NCBI RefSeq assembly: GCF_000421145.1 | Contig: NZ_ATWH01000002.1 | Span: forward strand, 124,001-188,000 | Reading direction: 5' to 3' | Length of the DNA: 64,000 bases | From: Glaciibacter superstes DSM 21135 | Lineage (GTDB): Bacteria; Actinomycetota; Actinomycetes; Actinomycetales; Microbacteriaceae | Part shown: one piece after another, positions 48,365-57,048 of the stretch | How the letters are laid out: every line of letters starts with the position of its first letter | Position numbering within the stretch: the first letter of the stretch is position 1 | Notes under the pieces: generated by a model | What the model was told of the DNA's origin: nothing | Seen by the model: only the letters and a program-made list of their open reading frames with translations | Database searches by the model: none | Translations under genes and position numbers: made by a program

Positions 48365-49524
48365 CGGGCGCTCGAGGCGCGCGAGGCCTCAAGCGTGGGG
48401 AACGCAAGCAACACCATCTCGACCAGGCGGTCGAGTGGGCGGGTGAGCGGGTCGGTAGCCGGCAAGCCGAAGTCCAGTTCGTACTCGTCGATGGCTGCGC
48501 CGATCTCGTCGTCGCTCATGTGCTCATGATTGATCGTGACTCCGATGACCCTGGTGTCGGCGAATGCTTCGATCAGGGCGATCTCGCTGGCCACGGTCGG
48601 CATCATTACCATGGGGAAGTCTCCGAGCACCGTGCGCTTCGGGGCGTGCTGAACGATGATGCCCGCCGGCCTGCTGCCGCGCAGGATGTGCGCAGACGTC
48701 AGGTAGGCCGGGTGGCTGAGCGCGCCCTGGCCTTCGACGATGATGATGTCGGGGTTCTCACCTTCGTAGGCGGCCACGACCTGGTTCTCCACCTCGCCGG
48801 AGCAGAACTGGGGAACGAGTGCATCGAGCGCGACGCCGTACTTGCCGCCCTGGATGAGTGTCGTCTGACCGGTGCCGATCAGCACAGCCTTGATGCCCCT
48901 GGCGTTCAAAGACTGAACGAGAAGTGTGGCCGTGGTGCGTTTGCCGATGGCTCCGTCTGTGCCGAGAACGGCGATCCGCGGGCAGGGGACGTCGAAGATC
49001 CGACCGGAGAAGAGGTGGAGGTCTCGCTTCTCTTTGGGGCGGCGAACGTCGGTGATGGTCACGCCGGCGAGGAGGCTGGCGGCGGCGAATTCGAGGTCAT
49101 CATTGAGGAACTCGTGGAGTCCGTTGATGATGTGCATGCCCCTCGCAATGCCGTCGAGCAGTACCACACGTTGTGCAGGCGAGAGCAGACCGTCTGCAGG
49201 CGCAACGCCACAGATGAGGTAGTCGGGGACCCGACCGGCGTGGGCGATGGCTTCGGCCAGGTCGGCGAGCACGGGGATGCCGTTCGCGACACCGTCGAGG
49301 AACATGCCCGCGTCGGTGCCACGCTGGGTGCTGTCGATGACGCTGAGGATCTCGTACTTCTCGGAGTGACGCACGAGACCGTTTGCGGTCTTGCCGTCCT
49401 GTTCCCCGAACTGGCCTTCGCAGTACACAATGGCCGTGCTGCCGACGGGGAGCGGGATGGTGACGAGTTCGGAATCGAGCACTTCGGAATTGGACAGATC
49501 AGAATTGGGGACAGACAGCTGCAT
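48361..49524 (-). CDS. DUF1611 family protein (DgcN-like)
   Basis: The 387-residue protein has the DUF1611 layout: an N-terminal Rossmann-like part (residues 30-175, with I-C-G-V-A-P-A-D-G-L) and a C-terminal P-loop part starting G-T-D-G-A-I-G-K-R-T-T near residue 203, with I-I-I-V-E-G-Q-G-A-L-S-H-P near 270. Some members (DgcN) are D-glutamate N-acetyltransferases acting with a racemase. It is coupled here to a PLP racemase of another family, so a comparable two-step amino-acid conversion is possible but unproven. Confidence 0.82.
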   Translation of the reverse strand: MQLSVPNSDLSNSEVLDSELVTIPLPVGSTAIVYCEGQFGEQDGKTANGLVRHSEKYEILSVIDSTQRGTDAGMFLDGVANGIPVLADLAEAIAHAGRVPDYLICGVAPADGLLSPAQRVVLLDGIARGMHIINGLHEFLNDDLEFAAASLLAGVTITDVRRPKEKRDLHLFSGRIFDVPCPRIAVLGTDGAIGKRTTATLLVQSLNARGIKAVLIGTGQTTLIQGGKYGVALDALVPQFCSGEVENQVVAAYEGENPDIIIVEGQGALSHPAYLTSAHILRGSRPAGIIVQHAPKRTVLGDFPMVMMPTVASEIALIEAFADTRVIGVTINHEHMSDDEIGAAIDEYELDFGLPATDPLTRPLDRLVEMVLLAFPTLEASRASSAR

Positions 49525-49670
49525 TGCATTCCTCTGAATAGTTCAGAGGAGGCGACGGAATCGTGGCCGAGCCTGGCGGGCCCAACGGTCAACGAGAAGT
49601 CTTCCCTGATTTCCGGCGGCTGCCGGTATCCGTATGATACCAGCCTCTGCTACGGGGTCGGATGGGGAGA

Positions 49671-49697
49671 TGTCACAAACGGGCTCGCTGTTCGGTC
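49671..49697 (+). promoter_or_regulatory. Second ECF41-like promoter, ahead of the flavoprotein gene
   Basis: TGTCACA (49671-49677), exactly 16 bp, then GGTC (49694-49697) matches TGTCACA-N16-CGTC with one mismatch. It sits 46 bp before the ATG at 49743 in the right orientation. Together with the element at 42309-42335 it suggests a regulon of the ECF41 sigma factor in this window. Confidence 0.5.
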
Positions 49698-49742
49698 TGA
49701 GTTGGTGAAGAGTGGAACTGCAGGTTGAAACGGAGAACACCT

Positions 49743-51476
49743 ATGAGTCATGTCGAACAACGGATCTCAACATCCGTCCTTGTCATCGGAACAGGAGGCT
49801 CAGGGCTGCGCGCGGCGATCGAACTCGCCGAGAACGGCGTCGATGTGCTCGCGGTCGGCAAGCGCCCGAAATCGGATGCACACACGTCGCTGGCAGCCGG
49901 AGGTATCAATGCGGCACTGGCCACGATGGATGCCGACGACAGCTGGCAGCAGCACGCGGCCGACACGATCAAGGAGAGCTACTTTCTCGCGAACCCGCAC
50001 ACGGTGCAGATCGTGACAGAAGGCGCGCGTCGCGGCATCGAAGACCTCGAGCGGTACGGCATGCCGTTCCAACGTGAAGACGACGGCCGCATCTCCCAGC
50101 GTTTCTTCGGCGCGCACACTTACCGGCGCACCGCTTTCGCCGGCGACTACACCGGCCTAGAGATTCAACGGACCCTCGTCAACCGGGCCGCTCAACTCGA
50201 GATTCCGATCCTCGACAGTGTCTACGTCACCCGCATCCTGGTGCAGGGCAACACCGTCTTCGGCGCATACGGGTTCGATATCAATGACGGCACGCGTTAC
50301 CTCATCCACGCCGACGCCGTCATTCTCGCAGCTGGTGGACACAACCGAATCTGGCGCCGCTCATCCTCCCGGCGCGACGAGAACACCGGCGACTCGTTCC
50401 GTCTTGCCGTCGAGGCAGGAGCTCGGCTTCGCGATCCTGAACTTGTGCAGTTCCATCCGAGCGGCATCATCGAACCCCAGAACGCAGCGGGCACGCTCAT
50501 CAGCGAGGCTGCGCGCGGTGAAGGCGGCATCCTGCGCAATGCGCTCGGCGAGCGCTTCATGTCGAAATACGACCCAGAGCGCATGGAACTGTCCACGCGA
50601 GACCGAGTGGCTCTCGCGTGTTACACCGAAATCAAGGAGGGCCGCGGAACACCGAACGGGGGTGTCTGGCTCGACGTGTCTCACCTACCGCGCGAGACGA
50701 TCATGACCCGCCTTCCGCGGGTGTACCAGACCATGCTCGAACTGCAGATGCTCGACATCACGAAGGACCCGATCGAGATTGCCCCGACGGCGCATTACTC
50801 GATGGGCGGCGTCTGGGTGCGTCCGGAGGATCACGGAACGGATGTCGATGGCCTGTACGCTATCGGCGAGGCATCCAGTGGACTGCACGGTGCCAACCGT
50901 CTCGGCGGCAATTCCCTCATCGAGCTGCTCGTCTTCGGCCGCATCGTCGGGCAGGCAGCGGCCGAATACTCGGCCGGACTGGAAGCGCAGCGCCGCTCGC
51001 CGGCTGCTGTTCAGCAGGCGCGCGCGGAGGTGGACGATCTTCTCGCCTCAGACGGTAGGGAGAACGTGCGTGCCCTGCAACGCGCGATCCGCGACACGAT
51101 GACCGAGCATGCCGGTGTCGTTCGTGATGACGTCGGGTTGCGCGCCGGCCTCGCCGAGCTCGCAGACATCGAAACGCGAATGGCGGACATCGGTATCCAT
51201 CCGGATATCGCCGGATTTCAGGACCTCGCCCACGCGTTCGACCTCAAGTCGGCGGCGCTTGCCGCGCGGGCAACCCTTGAGGCCGCGCTGGAGCGCCGGG
51301 AAACCCGGGGCGCCCACAACCGTAGCGACTATCCCCACACCGACCCGGCGCTCCAGGTCAACCTCGTCTGGTCTCCCACCTCCGGCGTTGTGCGCGAGGA
51401 GATCCCGCCGATTCCCGACGAAATCGCCACCCTCATCGGCGGCGAGGTCTCGACGGAAGGCAAGTTGGTCGAATAG
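49743..51476 (+). CDS. Soluble fumarate-reductase/L-aspartate-oxidase-like flavoprotein
   Basis: The 577-residue protein has an FAD-binding start V-L-V-I-G-T-G-G-S-G-L-R-A near residue 13 and the flavoprotein marks of succinate dehydrogenase, fumarate reductase and aspartate oxidase: H-T-S-L-A-A-G-G-I-N-A-A-L near 46, Q-F-H-P-S-G near 234, G-E-G-G-I-L-R-N near 259, H-Y-S-M-G-G near 346, and G-A-N-R-L-G-G-N-S-L near 380. GGAG lies 6 bp before ATG 49743. It lacks iron-sulphur and membrane subunits nearby. It reduces or oxidises a dicarboxylate-like substrate, possibly aspartate. Confidence 0.85.
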   Translation: MSHVEQRISTSVLVIGTGGSGLRAAIELAENGVDVLAVGKRPKSDAHTSLAAGGINAALATMDADDSWQQHAADTIKESYFLANPHTVQIVTEGARRGIEDLERYGMPFQREDDGRISQRFFGAHTYRRTAFAGDYTGLEIQRTLVNRAAQLEIPILDSVYVTRILVQGNTVFGAYGFDINDGTRYLIHADAVILAAGGHNRIWRRSSSRRDENTGDSFRLAVEAGARLRDPELVQFHPSGIIEPQNAAGTLISEAARGEGGILRNALGERFMSKYDPERMELSTRDRVALACYTEIKEGRGTPNGGVWLDVSHLPRETIMTRLPRVYQTMLELQMLDITKDPIEIAPTAHYSMGGVWVRPEDHGTDVDGLYAIGEASSGLHGANRLGGNSLIELLVFGRIVGQAAAEYSAGLEAQRRSPAAVQQARAEVDDLLASDGRENVRALQRAIRDTMTEHAGVVRDDVGLRAGLAELADIETRMADIGIHPDIAGFQDLAHAFDLKSAALAARATLEAALERRETRGAHNRSDYPHTDPALQVNLVWSPTSGVVREEIPPIPDEIATLIGGEVSTEGKLVE

Positions 51477-51491
51477 ATCTCGGGCGACAAC

Positions 51492-51526
51492 GAACGGGCG
51501 GGACGAATGACTCGTCCCGCCCGTTC
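51492..51526. terminator. Strong bidirectional terminator hairpin
   Basis: GAACGGGCGGGACGA (51492-51506) and TCGTCCCGCCCGTTC (51512-51526) form a perfect 15-bp stem with loop ATGAC, between the flavoprotein stop and the convergent PadR stop. Confidence 0.88.
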
Positions 51527-51558
51527 TGACTGCTGCTCGCCCTACGGAGCGATAATCC

Positions 51559-52152
51559 CTACTCCGCGAGGATGAGGTAGAGGGCGCGCCGCGCTTCGTC
51601 AAGCTTCTCGGCGGCAGCCGTGCGTTGTTCGTCGGTGGCCGCGAACCGGAACTGGTGCACGACTCCCATCAGTTTGGCGGTGCTGGAATGCATGGCGGCA
51701 TCTGCCGACGAGCGACCAGCCGTTGCCGCCCAGGCCTTGTCCAGCTCCTCCTGGTGTTCGGCGACATAGGTCTCGCCCGCCTCTGTGAGATGGAATTGGA
51801 CCTTACGGCCTTCACCCACGGGAGTGATGAGTTCCTCGTCGACCAGCTGCTGCAGCGTGGGGTAGACGGAGCCGGGGCTGGGGCGCCAGGCGCCTCCCGT
51901 CTTCTCGGCGATGGCCTTGATCAGGCCATAGCCGTTGGACGGCGCCTCGGCGAGCTGGGAGATGATGGCGGCACGAATGTCGCCTCGATTTGCCCGGCCT
52001 GGCCCGCGTGGTCCGAAGCCATGCTCGAACCCGCCACCACGACCGTGGCCGTGCGGGCCACGGCGGCCGAAGTCTCGCTGTCCGCGAGTGCGTCGCTGTG
52101 GATCCGTGCTGTTCTCGTTGAAACTGTTTTCGGTGAATTGATTGGTATGCAT
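51559..52152 (-). CDS. PadR-family transcriptional regulator
   Basis: The 197-residue protein begins with a His/Gly/Arg-rich tail of about 55 residues. The winged helix follows: I-R-A-A-I-I-S-Q-L-A-E, G-Y-G-L-I-K-A-I, then W-R-P-S-P-G-S-V-Y-P-T-L-Q-Q-L, the PadR signature, near residues 85-105. The C-terminal helices serve dimerisation. The His-rich tail (H-G-H-G-R-G-G-G) could bind metal. It probably controls itself through inverted repeats at 52252-52289. No regulated transporter is directly beside it. Confidence 0.9.
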   Translation of the reverse strand: MHTNQFTENSFNENSTDPQRRTRGQRDFGRRGPHGHGRGGGFEHGFGPRGPGRANRGDIRAAIISQLAEAPSNGYGLIKAIAEKTGGAWRPSPGSVYPTLQQLVDEELITPVGEGRKVQFHLTEAGETYVAEHQEELDKAWAATAGRSSADAAMHSSTAKLMGVVHQFRFAATDEQRTAAAEKLDEARRALYLILAE

Positions 52153-52251
52153 GTGATGTCCTTTGAGGTGTGATTCGTTTCGGAGCGGGCCTGAATGAGA
52201 TTCGACCGCGAGCTTCCGTGTTGAGTACCAGTCGCGTTACTGAGCTGTGTA

Positions 52252-52289
52252 CTATCGCCCTTATTCAGCGATAGACCAACGATATATCG
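52252..52289. promoter_or_regulatory. Inverted repeats at the PadR promoter
   Basis: CTATCGC (52252-52258) and GCGATAG (52268-52274) are perfect inverted arms 9 bp apart, followed by the palindrome CGATATATCG (52280-52289). They lie about 100-137 bp upstream of the PadR start in an AT-rich patch and suit a PadR-type operator. Confidence 0.5.
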
Positions 52290-52373
52290 GTAGGTCGAGT
52301 TTGTCAAGTGTGAGCCCCCCCAGTTCGGCCGCATTGGTATCGGCCGATCGTGCTGGTGCCCTAGCGTTGCGTC

Positions 52374-52874
52374 ATGCGCGCGCCGCGAATCATCACAGCC
52401 CTTGGCCTTGCCGCCGTGGCACTTGCCCTGACCTCATGCGCGAGCCTGTCGGCAAGCTCATCGCCGGTTCCAACGCCGAGCGCGACGGCATCCGTCGCCC
52501 CTGCATCCGTCCCCCCTGTGGTCGTCGACGAACTCGGGGCGGGTGCGCAGGAGACTCCGGTCGACGTCGAAGTTGCCGGCCCAGCCGAGGTCACCTACCG
52601 CAAGATCACGATCAAGCCAGGCGCAGGGACGGGCCTGCACTGCCACTACGGCCAGCTGATCGCTGTCGTGAGCGAGGGGGTTTTCACCCACTACGCGCCG
52701 ATCTATCCAACTGGAGTGCACCAGTACGAAGCGGGTGACTCGATCATCGAGGGCGCACACTACATTCACGAAGGGAAGAACGAGGGAACAGAAGACGTCG
52801 TTCTCCTGGTCACCTACGTGACTCCAGAGGGCGACCCGCTCTCCGAGACCGACCTGGCCAACTGCGACCACTGA
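52374..52874 (+). CDS. Cupin-domain lipoprotein
   Basis: The 166-residue protein has a signal peptide with lipobox L-T-S-C near residue 22, so it is anchored outside the membrane. A Ser/Ala/Pro-rich linker follows, and a cupin fold spans about residues 68-160 with G-T-G-L-H-C-H-Y-G-Q-L near 85, whose His residues would bind metal, plus E-G-V-F-T-H-Y and H-Y-I-H-E-G. The function of such extracellular cupins is unknown. It is convergent with the DHA2 exporter gene. Confidence 0.82.
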   Translation: MRAPRIITALGLAAVALALTSCASLSASSSPVPTPSATASVAPASVPPVVVDELGAGAQETPVDVEVAGPAEVTYRKITIKPGAGTGLHCHYGQLIAVVSEGVFTHYAPIYPTGVHQYEAGDSIIEGAHYIHEGKNEGTEDVVLLVTYVTPEGDPLSETDLANCDH

Positions 52875-52894
52875 CGAGCGGCTGTTGCATCGAC

Positions 52895-54274
52895 CTATGC
52901 CGGGGCTTTGTCCTTCCGCCAAATCCAGGCGAGCACCAGATAGCCGAACGCGAGTACGGTGACCGTGCCGGCAATGGCCAGCCAGTCGACGGGGCCGGTG
53001 CCGTTTGCGAACGAGATTCCGACGATGACCGTTGACGAGATGCCACCCAGGCAGCGCGCCGTCTGGAAGAGCCCTGCCGCTTCGCCGGTCTCTCCCGGCC
53101 TGGCCGCAACGTAGAGCGACTGCGTAAGCGAAATGGTGAGAATGGCGTAGGGGATGCCCATGGCCGCGGCGACCAAAAGCACCACGACCGGTGCGGTCGA
53201 GAGGGCAAGGAACCCGAGGATCATCGCTGAAACGAAGAATCCGACCCCGCCGATGATGAGCGCGTTCCTGAGTCCCCGACGATCGATGAGTCGTTCCACG
53301 AGCGGTGTCAGCAACACGGTGGCCGCGGCGAGCGGCAACACCAGCAGGCCGACGGCGTCGGTGCGGAAGCCCTGGTCTTCCAGATACTGTGGAACACCGA
53401 ACAGCGCACCGTAGAAGACCATATTGACCAGGCCGAAGAGCACGTAGACCCGAATCAGGGCGGTGTTTGCAGCGAGAAGCCGGAGGTCGATGAAGGGCTT
53501 CGTGCAGTGCAACTCTCGCCACGCGAACAGGGCGCCGGCCAGAACCACAATGGGGATCAGCCACCAGTTCGGGTCGGTCGGGATATCGAGAAGGAACATC
53601 AGCAGTGCGACGATCGTGACACCGAACAGCAGCACACCGGGGATGTCCGATTCGACCAGGGTGGTTCGAATCGGTGATTTCTCCCGTTCCGGGTCTTTGG
53701 GTGCCAGCAGCAGAGTGCTGGCAGCGGCGATCGCGGCAAGTGGGATATTGATTAGGAAGATCGACTCCCACCCCAGTTGCGTCACCAGGAGACCACCGAC
53801 GAGTGGTCCGACAGCCATTGCGCCGGTGTCGATCATCTGGATTCGGCCGATCATCTTTGGAGCGCTTCCTCCTGTGGTCTCCGCGATCCCGTGCAGCATG
53901 GCCACCGCAGCCGGGAAGGCCGTCGACGTGCCGATTGCGAGCAATACCCGCGCAATGCAGACGATGATGAACGAGTCGCCCAGTGGCGCCAGTATTCCGG
54001 CGAGGGCAATGACCACCATGCCGAAGACGAACAGCCGACGCGGACCGTACCGGTCTGCGAGGCGCCCCATCAGGGGTTGCAGGACGGCCATCGCGAGGTA
54101 GAAGACCGTGATCACCCACATGACCGATGCGACATCGAGTTTGAAGTCACCGCGGATCGTCGTCAGCGCGACGGCGATCATGCCCGAGTTGAGGCCGCTG
54201 AGGGCAGTCCCAGAGCAGAGGGCCGCGATCGTCCAGGTGCGCCGTGACGGGGACTGTTTCGTCAGGGAGGTCAC
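52895..54274 (-). CDS. DHA2-family MFS drug exporter (14 helices)
   Basis: The 459-residue protein has 14 predicted helices. After helix 2 comes L-M-G-R-L-A-D-R-Y-G-P-R-R, the MFS motif A, and L-V-G-G-L-L near helix 5 matches antiporter motif C. This is the EmrB/QacA-like DHA2 group of proton-coupled multidrug exporters. ATG 54274 begins M-T-S-L-T-K. No dedicated regulator is adjacent, though the ClgR-like gene lies upstream on the same strand. Confidence 0.9.
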   Translation of the reverse strand: MTSLTKQSPSRRTWTIAALCSGTALSGLNSGMIAVALTTIRGDFKLDVASVMWVITVFYLAMAVLQPLMGRLADRYGPRRLFVFGMVVIALAGILAPLGDSFIIVCIARVLLAIGTSTAFPAAVAMLHGIAETTGGSAPKMIGRIQMIDTGAMAVGPLVGGLLVTQLGWESIFLINIPLAAIAAASTLLLAPKDPEREKSPIRTTLVESDIPGVLLFGVTIVALLMFLLDIPTDPNWWLIPIVVLAGALFAWRELHCTKPFIDLRLLAANTALIRVYVLFGLVNMVFYGALFGVPQYLEDQGFRTDAVGLLVLPLAAATVLLTPLVERLIDRRGLRNALIIGGVGFFVSAMILGFLALSTAPVVVLLVAAAMGIPYAILTISLTQSLYVAARPGETGEAAGLFQTARCLGGISSTVIVGISFANGTGPVDWLAIAGTVTVLAFGYLVLAWIWRKDKAPA

Positions 54275-54343
54275 GGCACCAATATAGAGGCCAGCGGCTG
54301 CCCGCGGTGAGATTCAGCCCCGAATGGGGTTCAACGACGTGTT

Positions 54344-54670
54344 CTAAGCCGCCCGCAGCATGGCAGCCGGATGCGAATCAGAACGACCGGAGAACTCGGT
54401 GGGGGTATCGATCGAGGATCGCAGTTCAATGACGGAGCCTCCAACGCTCGCAAACTCCCCGCCGACTTCGGCGAGGAAGGCGGTGAGCGAGAGGTCGAGG
54501 ACGCCGCAGACGGTCGCGAGAATCTCCGAGGAAGCTTCCTTCCGGCCGCGTTCGATCTCGGAGAGGTAGGGCAACGAGACGCGTGACTCTTCGGCGAGCT
54601 GGCGCAGTGTCTTGCCCAGCTGGAGCCGGCGGCGCCGCAGGACAGCCCCTATCGCGTGGCGTATGAGCAT
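54344..54670 (-). CDS. clgR: ClgR-like XRE-family transcriptional regulator
   Basis: The 108-residue protein has a helix-turn-helix very similar to actinobacterial ClgR: L-R-R-R-R-L-Q-L-G-K-T-L-R-Q-L-A, S-L-P-Y-L-S-E-I-E-R-G-R-K-E-A-S-S-E and V-C-G-V-L-D-L at residues 12-60. ClgR activates clp protease and other stress genes. GGAGGAATCAC precedes the ATG, a strong ribosome-binding site. The C-terminal 40 residues are variable. Which genes it controls here is not known. Confidence 0.75.
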   Translation of the reverse strand: MLIRHAIGAVLRRRRLQLGKTLRQLAEESRVSLPYLSEIERGRKEASSEILATVCGVLDLSLTAFLAEVGGEFASVGGSVIELRSSIDTPTEFSGRSDSHPAAMLRAA

Positions 54671-54806
54671 GTGATTCCTCCGGAGTTCTTCGCCCTGCTG
54701 TTACCTGAGTCCCAGCCTAGATGCGCTGTTTGCGCGGCACGCCGACAAGGGCCGGGCAATGCCGATTTCCTGTCTGCCCAGAGCATAATCAAGGTAGCTT
54801 GGGTGC

Positions 54807-55829
54807 ATGGCACGCGAAGCAGTAGTCCTGCCCGTCGACGGACCGCACGGACAACGGGAGGTGCGGATCTCCAGCCCCTCGCGTGTGCTCTGGCCGGAGC
54901 CGGGGATCACCAAGCTCGACCTCGCCAACTACATCGTGGCCGTCGGTGACGCTTTTGTCGCAGCGAACGGAGATCGTCCGGTTTCTCTGCAGCGCTTCCC
55001 GGAAGGGATCGACGGGGAACAGTTCTTCTCGAAGAATCCGCCGAAGGGGGCACCGGACTTCGTACGGTCGGTGACGGTCGTCTACCCGAGTGCGAGGTCG
55101 CATCCGCAGCTCGTCATCGACGAACCAGCGACAGCGGTCTGGGCGGTACAGATGAACACCGTGGTGTTCCATCCGTGGCCGTCGAGGGCAGAGAACTCAG
55201 ACAACCCGGACCAACTGCGTATAGACCTCGACCCGCAGCCCGGCACCGATTTCGACGATGCCATCCCGGCCGCCCTCGAACTCAGGAAGGTACTGGACGA
55301 GGCGGGTCTGACGGCTTTCGTCAAGACGAGTGGCAACCGCGGGCTCCACGTGTTTGCACCGATCGAGCCGGTGCGCGAGTTCCTCGACGTGCGTCACGCC
55401 GTGATCGCGGTCTCCCGGGAACTTGAGCGACGGATGCCGAAAAAGGTCACGACCTCGTGGTGGAAGGAGGAGCGCGGTGAGCGCATCTTCGCCGACTTCA
55501 ACCAGGCGAACCGTGATCGCACGATGGCCGGGGCATACAGCCCGCGCGCTCTCGCACACGCTCCAGTCTCGTGTCCGCTCGAATGGAGCGAACTCGAGAA
55601 CGCGGACCCGAAGTCGTTCACGATCGAAACCGTGCCGGAGCGACTGAAGACGGTCGGCGACCCCTGGGCGAAGCTGCAGGAGAACCCCGGCACGATCGAC
55701 GAGCTCCTCGGCTGGTGGGAACGCGATCTCGCGGCCGGCCTCCGAGAACTGCCGTTTCCTCCCGACTACCCGAAGATGCCGGGCGAGCCGCCCCGCGTGC
55801 AGCCGAGTCGCGCGCGCAAGAGCGACTGA
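54807..55829 (+). CDS. ligD: LigD-type polymerase (archaeo-eukaryotic primase fold) for end joining
   Basis: The 340-residue protein is a stand-alone LigD polymerase domain. It opens R-V-L-W-P-E-P-G-I-T-K-L-D, with F-F-S-K-N-P-P-K-G-A-P-D near 75, the catalytic acid pair in R-I-D-L-D-P-Q near 138, and K-T-S-G-N-R-G-L-H-V near 175. It extends ends and adds ribonucleotides during bacterial non-homologous end joining. A convergent ATP-dependent ligase gene follows, so polymerase and ligase are separate here. No Ku gene is in the window. Confidence 0.9.
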   Translation: MAREAVVLPVDGPHGQREVRISSPSRVLWPEPGITKLDLANYIVAVGDAFVAANGDRPVSLQRFPEGIDGEQFFSKNPPKGAPDFVRSVTVVYPSARSHPQLVIDEPATAVWAVQMNTVVFHPWPSRAENSDNPDQLRIDLDPQPGTDFDDAIPAALELRKVLDEAGLTAFVKTSGNRGLHVFAPIEPVREFLDVRHAVIAVSRELERRMPKKVTTSWWKEERGERIFADFNQANRDRTMAGAYSPRALAHAPVSCPLEWSELENADPKSFTIETVPERLKTVGDPWAKLQENPGTIDELLGWWERDLAAGLRELPFPPDYPKMPGEPPRVQPSRARKSD

Positions 55830-55896
55830 GCGGGCTGGCGCTCACCACTAATGGACCATGCGTTGGGCTCGTCGATGCTGGCGTCGACGGCACCCG

Positions 55897-56949
55897 TTAG
55901 GTGAGCACCTCGCTGAGGTCGTACGCGATCGGACGGTCAAGCTGGTCGAATGTGCACGAGCGCGCGTCGCGGTCTGGCCGCCAGCGAAAGAACTGGGCGG
56001 TGTGCCGAAAGCGCATGCCCTCCATCTGGTCATAGCGCACCTCGATGACCCTGGTTGGGTCCAGGCGCACGTATGAGACGTCCTTGCCAGATGAGAAGCG
56101 GCTGCGATCCGTCTCGCCGGCGATCGCTTTGCCCTCGTCATCGCGCATCACGAGTGGCTCGAGCTCGTCGACCAGCTCGAGCCTGCGAGCATTGCTGAAA
56201 GCGGATGCCCCGCCGACGTTTCGCAGGTTGCCCTCGTTGTCGTAGAGCCCGAGCAGCAGCGAACCGACCCCGGCGCCGCTCTTGTGGACGCGGTAGCCGA
56301 GCAGCACGACATCCGCCGTGCGATGGTGCTTCACCTTGAGCATCAGGCGCTTGCCCGGCGCGTACGCGGCCGCGAGCGGCTTTGCGACGACGCCATCAAG
56401 CCCAGCGCCCTCGAAGTCGACGAGCCAGCGTCGGGCGAGTTCGACATCCGTCGTCGTGCGGGTCAGGTGGATCGGATCGCCCAGTGCGCCTGCCAGGTCT
56501 TCAAGCTTCGCGCGGCGTTCAGCGAACGGCGTGTCAAGAAGGCTGTCATCGCCCTGCGCGACGAGATCGAAAGCGACAAACATCGCCGGCGTCGTGTCCG
56601 CCAGCAAACGGATGCGGCTTTCAGCCGGGTGGATTCGCTGCGAAAGTGCCTCCCAATCGAGTCTTTCGCTGCCGATGGTGCCGCTGCGAACCACAATTTC
56701 ACCGTCGAGCACGCAGGGTGTCGGCAGTAGGCGAGCGAAGGCATCCGTCAGCTCTGGGAAATATCGCGTCAGCATCTTGGATCCACGGCTGCCGATCTGG
56801 GCTTCCCTGCCGTCGAAGTAGATGATGGCACGGAAGCCGTCCCATTTCGGCTCGTAGCTGAGGCCGCCGGCGACGCTGTCGGGCTCTGGTACAGCGTCGA
56901 TGGCTTTGGCCAGCATCGGCGTGACGGGGGATTCAGGGGAGAGTTCCAT
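55897..56949 (-). CDS. ligC: ATP-dependent DNA ligase (LigC/LigD-type)
   Basis: The 350-residue protein has the nucleotidyltransferase motif I E-P-K-W-D-G-F-R near residue 34, whose Lys takes AMP. Motif III-like V-A-F-D-L, motif IV D-G-V-V-A-K near 187 and motif V L-M-L-K-V-K-H follow, and an OB-fold domain makes up the last third. Length and motif order match the ligase domain of LigC/LigD enzymes used in non-homologous end joining. Convergent with the polymerase gene. Confidence 0.9.
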   Translation of the reverse strand: MELSPESPVTPMLAKAIDAVPEPDSVAGGLSYEPKWDGFRAIIYFDGREAQIGSRGSKMLTRYFPELTDAFARLLPTPCVLDGEIVVRSGTIGSERLDWEALSQRIHPAESRIRLLADTTPAMFVAFDLVAQGDDSLLDTPFAERRAKLEDLAGALGDPIHLTRTTTDVELARRWLVDFEGAGLDGVVAKPLAAAYAPGKRLMLKVKHHRTADVVLLGYRVHKSGAGVGSLLLGLYDNEGNLRNVGGASAFSNARRLELVDELEPLVMRDDEGKAIAGETDRSRFSSGKDVSYVRLDPTRVIEVRYDQMEGMRFRHTAQFFRWRPDRDARSCTFDQLDRPIAYDLSEVLT

Positions 56950-57002
56950 GCACTGATCCTGCCGCAGGCCGAGCTATGGCGCCAGAGTAGCGAATGCTGC
57001 GA

Positions 57003-57048
57003 CTACGTCTACGTCTACAACTACAACTACAACTACAACTACAGCTAC
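57003..57048. repeat. Hexanucleotide repeat array (period 6, nearly 8 copies)
   Basis: CTACGT occurs twice, CTACAA four times and CTACAG once in tandem, followed by CTAC. It lies between the ligase start and the stop of the next minus-strand gene, in the ligase promoter region, so copy number could affect ligase expression. Confidence 0.85.

Noticed and set aside
52458-54119. 553-codon minus-strand open frame in another phase of the DHA2 exporter
   Set aside because: Gly/Arg/His-rich shadow frame. The exporter frame has 14 helices and MFS motifs.
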